Shown piece by piece: positions 24,633 through 32,300 of a stretch of 64,000 bases of DNA. The stretch is from Pedobacter polysacchareus (lineage in GTDB: Bacteria > Bacteroidota > Bacteroidia > Sphingobacteriales > Sphingobacteriaceae): positions 434,001-498,000 of the forward strand of contig NZ_JAHYSS010000005.1 of NCBI RefSeq assembly GCF_019802255.1, read 5' to 3'. A program made the position numbers and the translations under genes. A model generated the notes under the pieces. It saw only the letters and a program-made list of their open reading frames with translations. It had not been told where the DNA came from and did no database searches. Position 1 is the first letter of the stretch, and every line of letters starts with the position of its first letter.

Positions 24633-26372
24633 ATGTCAAAAAAAGTAGCAGAACAATTGGTGGAAATGCTTGTTGAAGCAGGTGTTAAGCGTATTTATGC
24701 CGTAACAGGCGATAGTTTAAATGAGTTAAATGATGCGGTAAGACGCAACGATAACATCCGCTGGATCCATGTGAGACATGAAGAGGCAGGGGCTTATGCT
24801 GCCGCTGCGGAAGCAGAATTGCATGGCCTTGCGTGTTGTGCGGGCAGCAGCGGGCCTGGTCATGTGCATTTGATCAATGGCCTTTATGATGCCCATCGTG
24901 CAGGAGCTGCAGTACTAGCGATAGCTTCTACCTGCCCAACTTCTGAATTCGGTTCCGGCTATTTTCAGGAAACCAATACCACCAAACTTTTTGATGATTG
25001 CAGTCATTACAATCAAATTGCCACCACTCCGGCTCAGCTGCCAAGAATGACACAGGCTGCTTTGCAGCATGCCTTTCACCATAAAGGGGTGGCCGTTCTT
25101 GGTTTGCCTGGTGATGTGAGCAGCATGGACGCAGTCGAAAATATGTCTGCAGATAAGACCTATTTTTCTAAAGCAAGCATCTGCCCGGCAGAAGAAGAGC
25201 TACTGGCACTTTCCAGCCTGATCAATAAACATAAAAAGATTGCTATATTTTGTGGAATCGGTGCTGTCGAAGCACATGATGAGGTCATTAAACTTGCAGA
25301 AATACTGAAAGCTCCTGTGGGTTACTCTTTCAGGGGTAAAATGGGAATCCAGTATGATAACCCTTATGAAGTTGGGATGACCGGCCTCCTTGGTTTGCCA
25401 TCTGCCTACCATAGCATGCATGAAAGTGACCTGGTGATTTTATTAGGCACAGATTTCCCTTACGTGCCCTTTATTCCGCAGGATAAAATTTTAGTGCAAA
25501 TCGATAGTAAGCCAGAAAGACTGGGTAGGAGAGCTAAGCTGGATATGGGACTTCATGGAGACATAAAAACCAGTTTAAATGCGCTATTTCCATTATTAGA
25601 TGCGAATACCGATGATAGTTTTCTGGCCGCTCAATTGAAAGTTTATGAAAAGGTAAAAGAACATTTAAATACTTATGTTGCAGATAAAGGGGAAAAGGAT
25701 GCGATTCATCCGGAAGCCGTTGCTTTTGAAATCAATAAACTGGCTGCTCAAGATGCCATTTTTACGGTGGATACCGGAATGTGCTGTGTTTGGGGTTCCA
25801 GATATATTGATGCGACAGGAAAACGTACGATGCTGGGTTCGTTTAACCATGGTTCTATGGCAAATGCGATGCCTCATGCCATTGGTGCTGCTTTATCTAG
25901 TCCAGAACGACAAGTTGTGGCGATGTGCGGAGACGGTGGATTGTCGATGATGCTGGGAGATTTAGCTACCATCAAACAATATAACCTACCCATTAAACTG
26001 ATCGTTTTCAACAACAGGTCTCTGGGCATGGTAAAATTGGAAATGGAAGTTGCAGGACTTCCAGATTCGGAGACGGATATGGTTAATCCGGATTTTGCAT
26101 TAGTGGCTACCGCGATGGGCATTAAAGGAATGACAATTGATGATCCTAACCAGCTGGAGGAGGGGATGAAAGCCGCATTTATGCACGATGGTCCAGTATT
26201 AGTCAATGTGATGACGGATCCGAACGCAATGGCGATGCCACCAAAAATTGAGTTTAAAATGATGAAAGGGATGGCACTCACGATGACGAAACTGATGTTG
26301 GGTGGCAAGTTCGACGAAGTACTGGATACGGTGAAATCGAATTACAAACATTTAAAAAGTATCATAGATTAA
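24633..26372 (+). CDS. poxB: Thiamine-dependent pyruvate dehydrogenase (quinone) / pyruvate oxidase
   Basis: A 579-residue ThDP and FAD enzyme close to E. coli PoxB, which oxidatively decarboxylates pyruvate to acetate and CO2, passing electrons to membrane quinones. The PYR domain holds the catalytic Glu (E50) in RHEEAGAYAAAAEAEL. The central FAD domain has FCGIGA, and the C-terminal PP domain has the ThDP/Mg motif GDGGLSMMLGDL at about 433 and KLIVFNNRSLGMV. The last 25 residues (DEVLDTVKSNYKHLK) resemble the membrane-binding tail. pncB follows after 22 bases. Confidence 0.92.
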   Translation: MSKKVAEQLVEMLVEAGVKRIYAVTGDSLNELNDAVRRNDNIRWIHVRHEEAGAYAAAAEAELHGLACCAGSSGPGHVHLINGLYDAHRAGAAVLAIASTCPTSEFGSGYFQETNTTKLFDDCSHYNQIATTPAQLPRMTQAALQHAFHHKGVAVLGLPGDVSSMDAVENMSADKTYFSKASICPAEEELLALSSLINKHKKIAIFCGIGAVEAHDEVIKLAEILKAPVGYSFRGKMGIQYDNPYEVGMTGLLGLPSAYHSMHESDLVILLGTDFPYVPFIPQDKILVQIDSKPERLGRRAKLDMGLHGDIKTSLNALFPLLDANTDDSFLAAQLKVYEKVKEHLNTYVADKGEKDAIHPEAVAFEINKLAAQDAIFTVDTGMCCVWGSRYIDATGKRTMLGSFNHGSMANAMPHAIGAALSSPERQVVAMCGDGGLSMMLGDLATIKQYNLPIKLIVFNNRSLGMVKLEMEVAGLPDSETDMVNPDFALVATAMGIKGMTIDDPNQLEEGMKAAFMHDGPVLVNVMTDPNAMAMPPKIEFKMMKGMALTMTKLMLGGKFDEVLDTVKSNYKHLKSIID

Positions 26373-26394
26373 AGCTTAAATTTGTGTCCGATTT

Positions 26395-27588
26395 ATGATC
26401 CAAATACACCCAACCACCGCCCTTACCTCTATCCTTGACAATGATTTTTATAAAATCACCATGCAGCAAGGGGTGATCCGTCTATTTCCGGCAGCAAAAG
26501 CAAGATATAAGTTCATCAACCGTGGAAAACATTCTTTTCCTGAAGGATTTGCGGAGGCTTTAAGAGCTGCAGTGGATCAGATGGCTTTGCTCAAACTGAC
26601 AAAAGAGGAGAAACATTTCCTGCAGGTGACCTGCCCGTATCTTGATCCGGTATACCTGGATTTCCTGGAAGGTTACCGTTATCAGCCCGAGGAAGTACAA
26701 ATCGAGCAGCATGGAGATCAGCTGGAAGTGCGCGTAGAAGGATTGTGGTATCGAACGATATTATGGGAAGTTCCCTTAATGTCCTTGATTTGCGAATTGT
26801 ATTATGTGCTGAATGGCTCGCATCGGATCAGCAATGAAGAAGTGATGCAGCTCACAGCACAAAAAATAGAAAAATATAAAGTGCTTGGCGTAACCGTAGC
26901 AGAATTTGGGACAAGAAGAAGGTATTCCTATGAGGTGCACCGGTCGGTTTTACAAGCTTTAAACGAATTTGGCAGCGGATCATTTATTGGAACCAGCAAC
27001 GTACACATGGCAATGCGTTATCAGACCAAGCCAATTGGAACGCATGCCCATGAATGGTTCATGTTTCATGCCGCCAGATATGGTTTTAAAATGGCCAATG
27101 CCATGGGATTGGAACACTGGGTCAATGTATACCGTGGAGATTTAGGAATTGCCCTTTCTGATACCTATACCACAGAGGTGTTTTTTAGTCAGTTCGACAA
27201 AATGTTCTCGAAGTTGTTTGATGGTGTCAGACATGATAGCGGTGACCCTTTGCTGTTTGCAGATAAAGTGATCAATCATTATCAGAAAATGGGGATTGAT
27301 CCTAAATCCAAAACGATTATCTTTTCTGATGGTCTTAATTACGATAAAGTGGAAAGAATCGCAGCGCATTGTCAGGGGAAAATAGGGATGTCTTTTGGAA
27401 TAGGTACCAATTTAACCAATGATGCCGGACCAGCAGCCATGAATATTGTAATTAAAATGACGGAAGCACAACCTAAAGATGGAGAATGGACAGAAGTGGT
27501 GAAATTATCTGATGAACATGGGAAATATACCGGCACAGAAAGAATGATTAATCTCGCGAAAACGATATTGCAGATTGAAGATTTTTAG
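26395..27588 (+). CDS. pncB: Nicotinate phosphoribosyltransferase
   Basis: A 397-residue enzyme joining nicotinate to PRPP to give nicotinate mononucleotide for NAD+ salvage. Family features are LDNDFYKITMQQGVI at the N terminus, EFGTRRRYSYEVHRSVLQAL, SNVHMAMRYQTKPIGTHAHEWFM, FDGVRHDSGDP and SFGIGTNLTND. It sits 22 bases behind poxB on the same strand, so the two are likely co-transcribed. Its product pool would also offset the NAD+-depleting RES toxin encoded 8 kb upstream, although nothing shows co-regulation. Confidence 0.95.
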   Translation: MIQIHPTTALTSILDNDFYKITMQQGVIRLFPAAKARYKFINRGKHSFPEGFAEALRAAVDQMALLKLTKEEKHFLQVTCPYLDPVYLDFLEGYRYQPEEVQIEQHGDQLEVRVEGLWYRTILWEVPLMSLICELYYVLNGSHRISNEEVMQLTAQKIEKYKVLGVTVAEFGTRRRYSYEVHRSVLQALNEFGSGSFIGTSNVHMAMRYQTKPIGTHAHEWFMFHAARYGFKMANAMGLEHWVNVYRGDLGIALSDTYTTEVFFSQFDKMFSKLFDGVRHDSGDPLLFADKVINHYQKMGIDPKSKTIIFSDGLNYDKVERIAAHCQGKIGMSFGIGTNLTNDAGPAAMNIVIKMTEAQPKDGEWTEVVKLSDEHGKYTGTERMINLAKTILQIEDF

Positions 27589-27641
27589 TGTAGAATACAG
27601 CCTTTAATAATGTTTATCTTAAACCAAGGTATTCTTAAAAC

Positions 27642-27677
27642 AAAAGCGCACTGCAAAATGAATTGCAGCGCGCTTTT
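27642..27677. terminator. Bidirectional terminator between pncB and the PhnA gene
   Basis: 15-bp arms (27642-27656 and 27663-27677) with one mismatch, an A run on the left and a T run on the right, between convergent genes. Confidence 0.85.
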
Positions 27678-27696
27678 TATTACAGATTAAAAAGGA

Positions 27697-28278
27697 TTAG
27701 GCCCCTTGTTTTCTAGTATATTTTGTAAGGATCACAATCACTTGCCCTTCGATTTTTCCTTCAATCTGATCCGTATTGTTTTCTACCAGGCGGATATTCT
27801 TCACTACCGTACCCATTTTAGCATTTAAAGTAGAACCTTTTACATCTAAAGATTTCGTCAGTACAATAGAATCACCTGCTTGAAGCAAGGCACCATTGCA
27901 ATCTTTATGAAGTTCAGCAACGGCATCATTGTCAAGGTCTGCAGCTTTAGCCCAAGCCAAACGATCTTCCTCAAGATACATCATATCCAGGTTGTCCATT
28001 GCCCAGCTTTCATTGCTTAAGCGGTTCAACAAGCGCCATGAAACCACCTGAACTCCAGGGACCTCGGACCACATGCTGCCACTTAAACACTGCCAGTGCT
28101 TGCTGTCTAATTCTTCTCTTTTCTCAATTTGAGCCAAACATTTATCACAAATCAAGATACAGTTGTCGGCAGTATTTGCAGTTTGAGGAGGAACTTCGTA
28201 TACTTTAAGCTTTTCCGCAGATTGGCATAGTTCACATTTGTTTTCGCTTCTACTCAGTAATTGTTCTTCCAGTTTCAT
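27697..28278 (-). CDS. PhnA-family zinc-ribbon protein (YjdM-like)
   Basis: A 193-residue protein. An N-terminal zinc ribbon has C15-x2-C18 and C44-x2-C47, and the C-terminal domain is the SH3-like PhnA fold (KDCNGALLQAGDSIVLTKSLDVKGS and GTVVKNIRL). The middle contains a Trp-rich segment. Despite the name, these proteins have no shown role in phosphonate breakdown and no phn genes are nearby. Function unknown; it is a single-gene unit. Confidence 0.88.
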   Translation of the reverse strand: MKLEEQLLSRSENKCELCQSAEKLKVYEVPPQTANTADNCILICDKCLAQIEKREELDSKHWQCLSGSMWSEVPGVQVVSWRLLNRLSNESWAMDNLDMMYLEEDRLAWAKAADLDNDAVAELHKDCNGALLQAGDSIVLTKSLDVKGSTLNAKMGTVVKNIRLVENNTDQIEGKIEGQVIVILTKYTRKQGA

Positions 28279-28421
28279 GGTACTTATGTTAAAAATGTTC
28301 TTGTAATCGACTCAAAGGCGCGAAGATAATTAATTTAGACGGCAAACTGGCTTTCCATTATTATTCAAATTTCTCATCTTTCATGTATGGTGTTTTCCTT
28401 TTATGACTATATTTAGAAAAC

Positions 28422-28636
28422 ATGGTCTCAAAATTTAAACTGCGAGCGCTCTTTTCTCTCATCTTCATTGCTTTATCTGTCAATTGTTATGCGCAAAATA
28501 GCCCGAAAGGACTGAAATCTGTACTTTGGAAAGTGCAGTTCCCAGGAACTGATAAAGTGTCTTATTTATTAGGTTCAACACCACTTTTTTTGGCGAAGAT
28601 TGGGTAGCACAATGGCTGATTTTAGATATGAATTAA
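28422..28636 (+). pseudogene. Frameshifted, truncated TraB/GumN-family remnant
   Basis: The frame opens with a signal peptide (ending VNCYAQ) and then SVLWKVQFPGTDKVSYLLGS, the start of a TraB/GumN domain. It stops at 28607 after APLFLAKIG-like nonsense: LLGSTPLFLAKIG. One frame over, from the T run at about 28584-28591, the sequence continues GEDWVAQWLILDMN and stops at 28636. A one-base slip in the T homopolymer explains both. Full-length family members are about 280-300 residues, so most of the gene is missing too. Confidence 0.65.
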
Positions 28637-28663
28637 CTTTATCCACTGCTGCTATAGATAACG

Positions 28664-29035
28664 TTAAACGTGCTGATCAAAAAGAATAGGATTCCCATCT
28701 GGGTCGATCACGATTAAACTCGCAGGGCCGCTTGTATTTTCATCTGCTTCAGTTTCTAACTTTAATCCTGCACTTTTCAGTTGGCGCTGAATTACTCTGA
28801 TGTCATCAAACGCATCAAGAGCTTGTGCATTTTCGTCCCAACCCGGATTAAAAGTAATCATATTCTTCTCGAACATGCCCTGAAATAAGCCAATTAAAGC
28901 ATTCCCATTTTTCATAATGAGGTATTTCATGTCCAGGCTGCCAGCGAAAACGCTAAACCCTAGATTTTCATAAAACTGTTTTGAAGCTTGAATGTCTTTT
29001 ACATTCAGGCTGAAAGAGCAGGCGCCTAATTTCAT
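28664..29035 (-). CDS. VOC-family (glyoxalase/bleomycin-resistance-like) protein
   Basis: A 123-residue protein with two beta-alpha-beta-beta-beta modules typical of the vicinal-oxygen-chelate fold. It begins LGACSFSLNVKDIQASKQFYENLGFSVF and ends SLIVIDPDGNPILFDQH. Such small soluble proteins are metal-dependent lyases, dioxygenases or drug-binding proteins. The substrate cannot be read from the sequence and context gives no hint. Monocistronic by appearance. Confidence 0.85.
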   Translation of the reverse strand: MKLGACSFSLNVKDIQASKQFYENLGFSVFAGSLDMKYLIMKNGNALIGLFQGMFEKNMITFNPGWDENAQALDAFDDIRVIQRQLKSAGLKLETEADENTSGPASLIVIDPDGNPILFDQHV

Positions 29036-29131
29036 ATTGATTCTGGTTAAGTTTAAAATCTCATCACCGTCAGTAGCTTTATTAAAAGTACCTATTTTTT
29101 CCTGATTTTCATTCGGTAGAATTTTGAGTAA

Positions 29132-29174
29132 AAAAGAAAGGGCATCATCTTTAATGGATGACGCCCTTTCTTTT
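29132..29174. terminator. Terminator after the small lipoprotein gene
   Basis: 17-bp arms (29132-29148 and 29158-29174) with one mismatch and an A/T-run flank on each side. It lies 19 bases beyond the stop of the minus-strand lipoprotein gene. Confidence 0.8.
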
Positions 29175-29192
29175 TATCTTAACTATTTTTTA

Positions 29193-29582
29193 CTAAAAAG
29201 CGTAATTCGCTGAAGCGCTTAATATAGCTCCGGTTGATTTTCCATCTGCTTTTTTAACACCATCCACCCAAATTTCAACAATAAGGGTAGAAGTAGCATC
29301 TTTTCCAATCGCATTAGCGCCAAAATTTACCATAAGGTCTTTGGAGTCAATTGTATATTCAGTGCTTGTCCAGGTTTCTCCGGTTAAACTGGTGAAATTT
29401 TCAGTTTTTCCACTGCCAGCAGTATATAATGCAGTTTGAATAGAACTTCCTGAAGAAGCAATGGCTTTAAAAATAACTTTGTGTGAGCCTGAAGGTGAGT
29501 TGTCTTTATCTTTCGAGCAAGACATGAGTAGCATTAATCCTAATACCATGGTTAGAGATAGAAGTTTTGTGATTTTTTTCAT
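29193..29582 (-). CDS. Small secreted lipoprotein of unknown function
   Basis: A 129-residue precursor. It has a lipoprotein signal peptide with lipobox LLMSC (Cys at 22), followed by KDKDN, then a beta-rich domain (HKVIFKAIASSG, TSTEYTIDSKDLMVNFGANAIG, STLIVEIWVDGVKKADGK) ending in NYAF. The strand pattern suggests an immunoglobulin-like sandwich, like MmpS-type accessory lipoproteins, but I cannot assign it. The acidic residues after the Cys may influence sorting to the outer membrane. Monocistronic. Confidence 0.75.
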   Translation of the reverse strand: MKKITKLLSLTMVLGLMLLMSCSKDKDNSPSGSHKVIFKAIASSGSSIQTALYTAGSGKTENFTSLTGETWTSTEYTIDSKDLMVNFGANAIGKDATSTLIVEIWVDGVKKADGKSTGAILSASANYAF

Positions 29583-30357
29583 TGTTTTTTTTGTATTGAT
29601 TATTGAAATCTTAATTAAGATGAGCCTAAATACAATTTGTATGCCAGTTATTTCTAATAAAGATACTTTTTGTGTTAACTTAGTGGTTTCATGTGTTTTA
29701 TGTGAAATTAAATAGTTATACTATTTCTTGTTTCTCAATTAGAAATAATAATAAGCAGGTGGGTGTTTTCGAGAAATCCAATAAATTGAGTAACTGTGTA
29801 TAAAATTGAATACAATTTTTTAGGAGAATAATTGTGGTGTTGCTCGGGAAGAGCTTAAGGTTCGGAAGGGGTTCGGAACTCTAAAATAAGGGCGATCTCT
29901 GTCCGACCAGTATCCGACCAGTATACAGCCTGTCTTATTAAGAATCGGATGATAGTTTTGTACCGGTTCTTTAGTAAATGTCCTAGCTTTCTTCAGCTAC
30001 AGTAAAATCTTTTTCTTATCTATAAGTTGTTTTAAGCGTAATTTATAGAAAAATAATTTCTTTTTATATTTTTTATGCTGCGTAATCTGAATAAGATATT
30101 TTTATCTGATTTGGTTGTTTATTTTGATAGCTGAATGATAAATTCGCTTAATATGTCATACAATATGGCTATATTTTGAAATAAATAAGTATATATTCTA
30201 TCAGCATAGAGAGGATTTATAAAGAATTTCATCTTGCCAATTCGATTTCTTTAAGATAAAACTATTGTTTTTTTCATTAGGGGCTTGTTTTTGAACAGCT
30301 AAACTGATGATTGCTAAATGTTTGAATAATATATATATTCGCTATTATGTATTTATT
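29583..30357. other. AT-rich intergenic region upstream of the ECF sigma gene
   Basis: This 775-base spacer has no convincing gene. It contains a tandem 11-bp repeat (TCCGACCAGTA at 29902-29912 and 29913-29923) about 30 bases upstream of a -7-like TAGTTTTG (29953-29960). It also has an exact 15-bp direct repeat (30152-30166 and 30357-30371), of which the second copy covers the sigma start codon. These may be control elements of the uptake unit. Confidence 0.45.
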
Positions 30358-30930
30358 ATGTCATACAATATAATCGAAGGTGATCAGGAATTAATGCAAC
30401 TACTCCGTGAGGGAAATAGGGAGGTATATATGGTGATATATAAAAAGTATCAGCGTTTGTTATTCCTTTATGCATTTAGAAAATTAAACAATCAGGGGGA
30501 AGCTGAGGATGTGGTTCAGGAAGTTTTCATTTCCTTTTGGAACAAGCGTCATATTTTGAGTCTGGATATAAATATTGCAGGTTATTTGTACCGTGCAGTA
30601 CGAAACCGTTCTTTAAACATCTTTGCGCATCGGGAAATTGAAGCAAAATACCTGGAATCTTTGGATGATTTTTTAGGGAGTAATTATGAGAGTGCGGATA
30701 GTTTAATTCGCGAGCATCAGATTGCAGCATTGATAGCCCAAGAAATCGACAGGCTTCCTGCCAAGATGCGGGAGGTATTTGAACTGAGCAGAAAAGATCA
30801 TTTGTCCTATAAAGAGATTGCTTTAGCGCTGAATATATCAGAATATACCGTTGCAACTCAAGTCAAAAGAGCGCTAAAAATATTGCGCACAAAACTGGGT
30901 GCTTGTGTTTTTTTACATTTTTTTTTCTAA
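30358..30930 (+). CDS. ECF RNA polymerase sigma factor (FecI/RpoE type)
   Basis: A 190-residue group IV sigma factor. Region 2 (about 15-85) has YQRLLFLYAFRKL and GEAEDVVQEVFISFW for -10 recognition. Region 4 (about 125-180) has LPAKMREVFELSRKDHLSYKEIALAL, then the helix-turn-helix SEYTVATQVKRAL. I place the start at ATG 30358; an upstream extension to 30307 adds 17 residues not typical of the family. FecR follows, then SusC with an STN domain, the classical order of a TonB-dependent trans-envelope signalling unit. It probably activates the susCD genes when substrate binds. Confidence 0.92.
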   Translation: MSYNIIEGDQELMQLLREGNREVYMVIYKKYQRLLFLYAFRKLNNQGEAEDVVQEVFISFWNKRHILSLDINIAGYLYRAVRNRSLNIFAHREIEAKYLESLDDFLGSNYESADSLIREHQIAALIAQEIDRLPAKMREVFELSRKDHLSYKEIALALNISEYTVATQVKRALKILRTKLGACVFLHFFF

Positions 30931-31037
30931 GACGTACCTTAAGCCTTTTAGTTGCCTGTTATTGATTCCGAAGACTGCAGCTTATCGTCGTTTCAGAAAC
31001 AGCTTGCAGAATTCATAAGATTTGAACCAGTTACCTT

Positions 31038-32144
31038 ATGAATGCTAAAGAGCTATTAGAAAAATATCGCGCCAATCAATGTACGGAAAAAGAGCAGATT
31101 CAAGTTCAGAATTGGTTTCATCAACTGGGTCTGGAAAAGCAGGTTGATTTAACAGCAGCTGATTTGGAGCGGGCAGAGCAGCAGATGTGGGCGGTGATCA
31201 ATCAGGAAACAATGCCAAAGCGTATCAGATTATGGCCATCAATAGCTGCTGCAGGGGTTGTGGTGATAGGGCTTGGTATAGGCTACCTTATCCATCAACA
31301 GCAGGGGCATTCTAAGGAATTAAAAGTTGCATCACAAGATATTCTTCCTGGCGGCAATAAAGCGGTTTTGGTACTGGGCAATGGCCAGCGCATTTCATTA
31401 ACAGACGCAAAAAATGGAGATGTGGCAAGCCAGTCTGGGATTCATATCACCAAAACCGAAGATGGGAAGCTGGTTTATGTTGTCAGGAAAGAGGATACCA
31501 ACAGCAATTTATTCAATACCATAGAAACTCCGGCAGGTGGACAATATCAGGTCGTTCTGCCCGATGGCAGTACGGTTATGCTGAATACCGCTTCTTCACT
31601 TACCTTTCCTACCTCTTTTGCATCAAAAAATGAACGTCGGGTAACCTTAAAAGGAGAGGCCTATTTTGAAGTCGCCAGAAATAAAAATAAGCCCTTTAAG
31701 GTGATTACTGAGCGACAGGAGGTGGTCGTTTTAGGAACTCATTTTAACATTAATGCCTATGCCGATGAAGACCTCACTTTAACCACCTTGCTGGAAGGAA
31801 GTGTTCAGGTAAGTAAGGCAGGGAAATCTATCAAAAACCTTGTTCCAGGAGAACAATCTGCCTTAAGTGATCATCAATTTACCGTGAAAACGGTAGATCT
31901 GGAAACTGCGGTATCCTGGCAAAATGGAAGATTTACTTTCGAGAATGAATCTGTAGAAGCCGTGATGCGTCAAATCGCCAGATGGTACGATATAGAAGTG
32001 ATTTATAAAGGCGACCTCAGTAATGTTAAATTGATGGGTTCCGTTTCCCGGAAAAAGAAACTTTCGGAAGTATTGCGGGTCCTCCAACTGAGTCGTAAAG
32101 TTAAATTTAAAGTAGAAGGAAGGAGGGTCACTGTCATGCCATAA
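31038..32144 (+). CDS. FecR-family anti-sigma factor
   Basis: A 368-residue inner-membrane regulator. A cytoplasmic N-terminal helix bundle (1-60) would hold the sigma factor. One transmembrane helix follows at about 66-86 (WPSIAAAGVVVIGLGIGYLI). The periplasmic FecR domain at about 160-260 contains ETPAGGQYQVVLPDGSTVMLN, and a C-terminal DUF4974/STN-like domain lies at 298-366 (ARWYDIEVIYKGDL). It senses the STN domain of the adjacent SusC protein and releases the sigma factor. It follows the sigma gene by 107 bases. Confidence 0.93.
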   Translation: MNAKELLEKYRANQCTEKEQIQVQNWFHQLGLEKQVDLTAADLERAEQQMWAVINQETMPKRIRLWPSIAAAGVVVIGLGIGYLIHQQQGHSKELKVASQDILPGGNKAVLVLGNGQRISLTDAKNGDVASQSGIHITKTEDGKLVYVVRKEDTNSNLFNTIETPAGGQYQVVLPDGSTVMLNTASSLTFPTSFASKNERRVTLKGEAYFEVARNKNKPFKVITERQEVVVLGTHFNINAYADEDLTLTTLLEGSVQVSKAGKSIKNLVPGEQSALSDHQFTVKTVDLETAVSWQNGRFTFENESVEAVMRQIARWYDIEVIYKGDLSNVKLMGSVSRKKKLSEVLRVLQLSRKVKFKVEGRRVTVMP

Positions 32145-32174
32145 CTCTACATACGACATGATCTGGTGAATAAA

Positions 32175-32198
32175 CCGAAAGCGCGGGAACGCTTTCGG
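32175..32198 (+). terminator. Hairpin between fecR and susC
   Basis: A perfect 9-bp stem (32175-32183 with 32190-32198) and a 6-base loop. No T run follows, so it may be a processing or attenuation hairpin rather than a full stop. Confidence 0.4.
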
Positions 32199-32300
32199 CT
32201 AAAAAGCTGGATTATAGTTTTTATCGAATCGTTCAAGTCATCAACTCAACCTGAAACAAAAGTTAAACCCTTGTTTCATTAAAACCAACTAACCAAATGT

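Noticed and set aside
24633..27588. NAD-salvage gene next to an oxidase as part of a defence system against the RES toxin
   Set aside because: pncB and poxB are ordinary metabolic genes 5 kb or more from the toxin pair, and no shared control site was seen.
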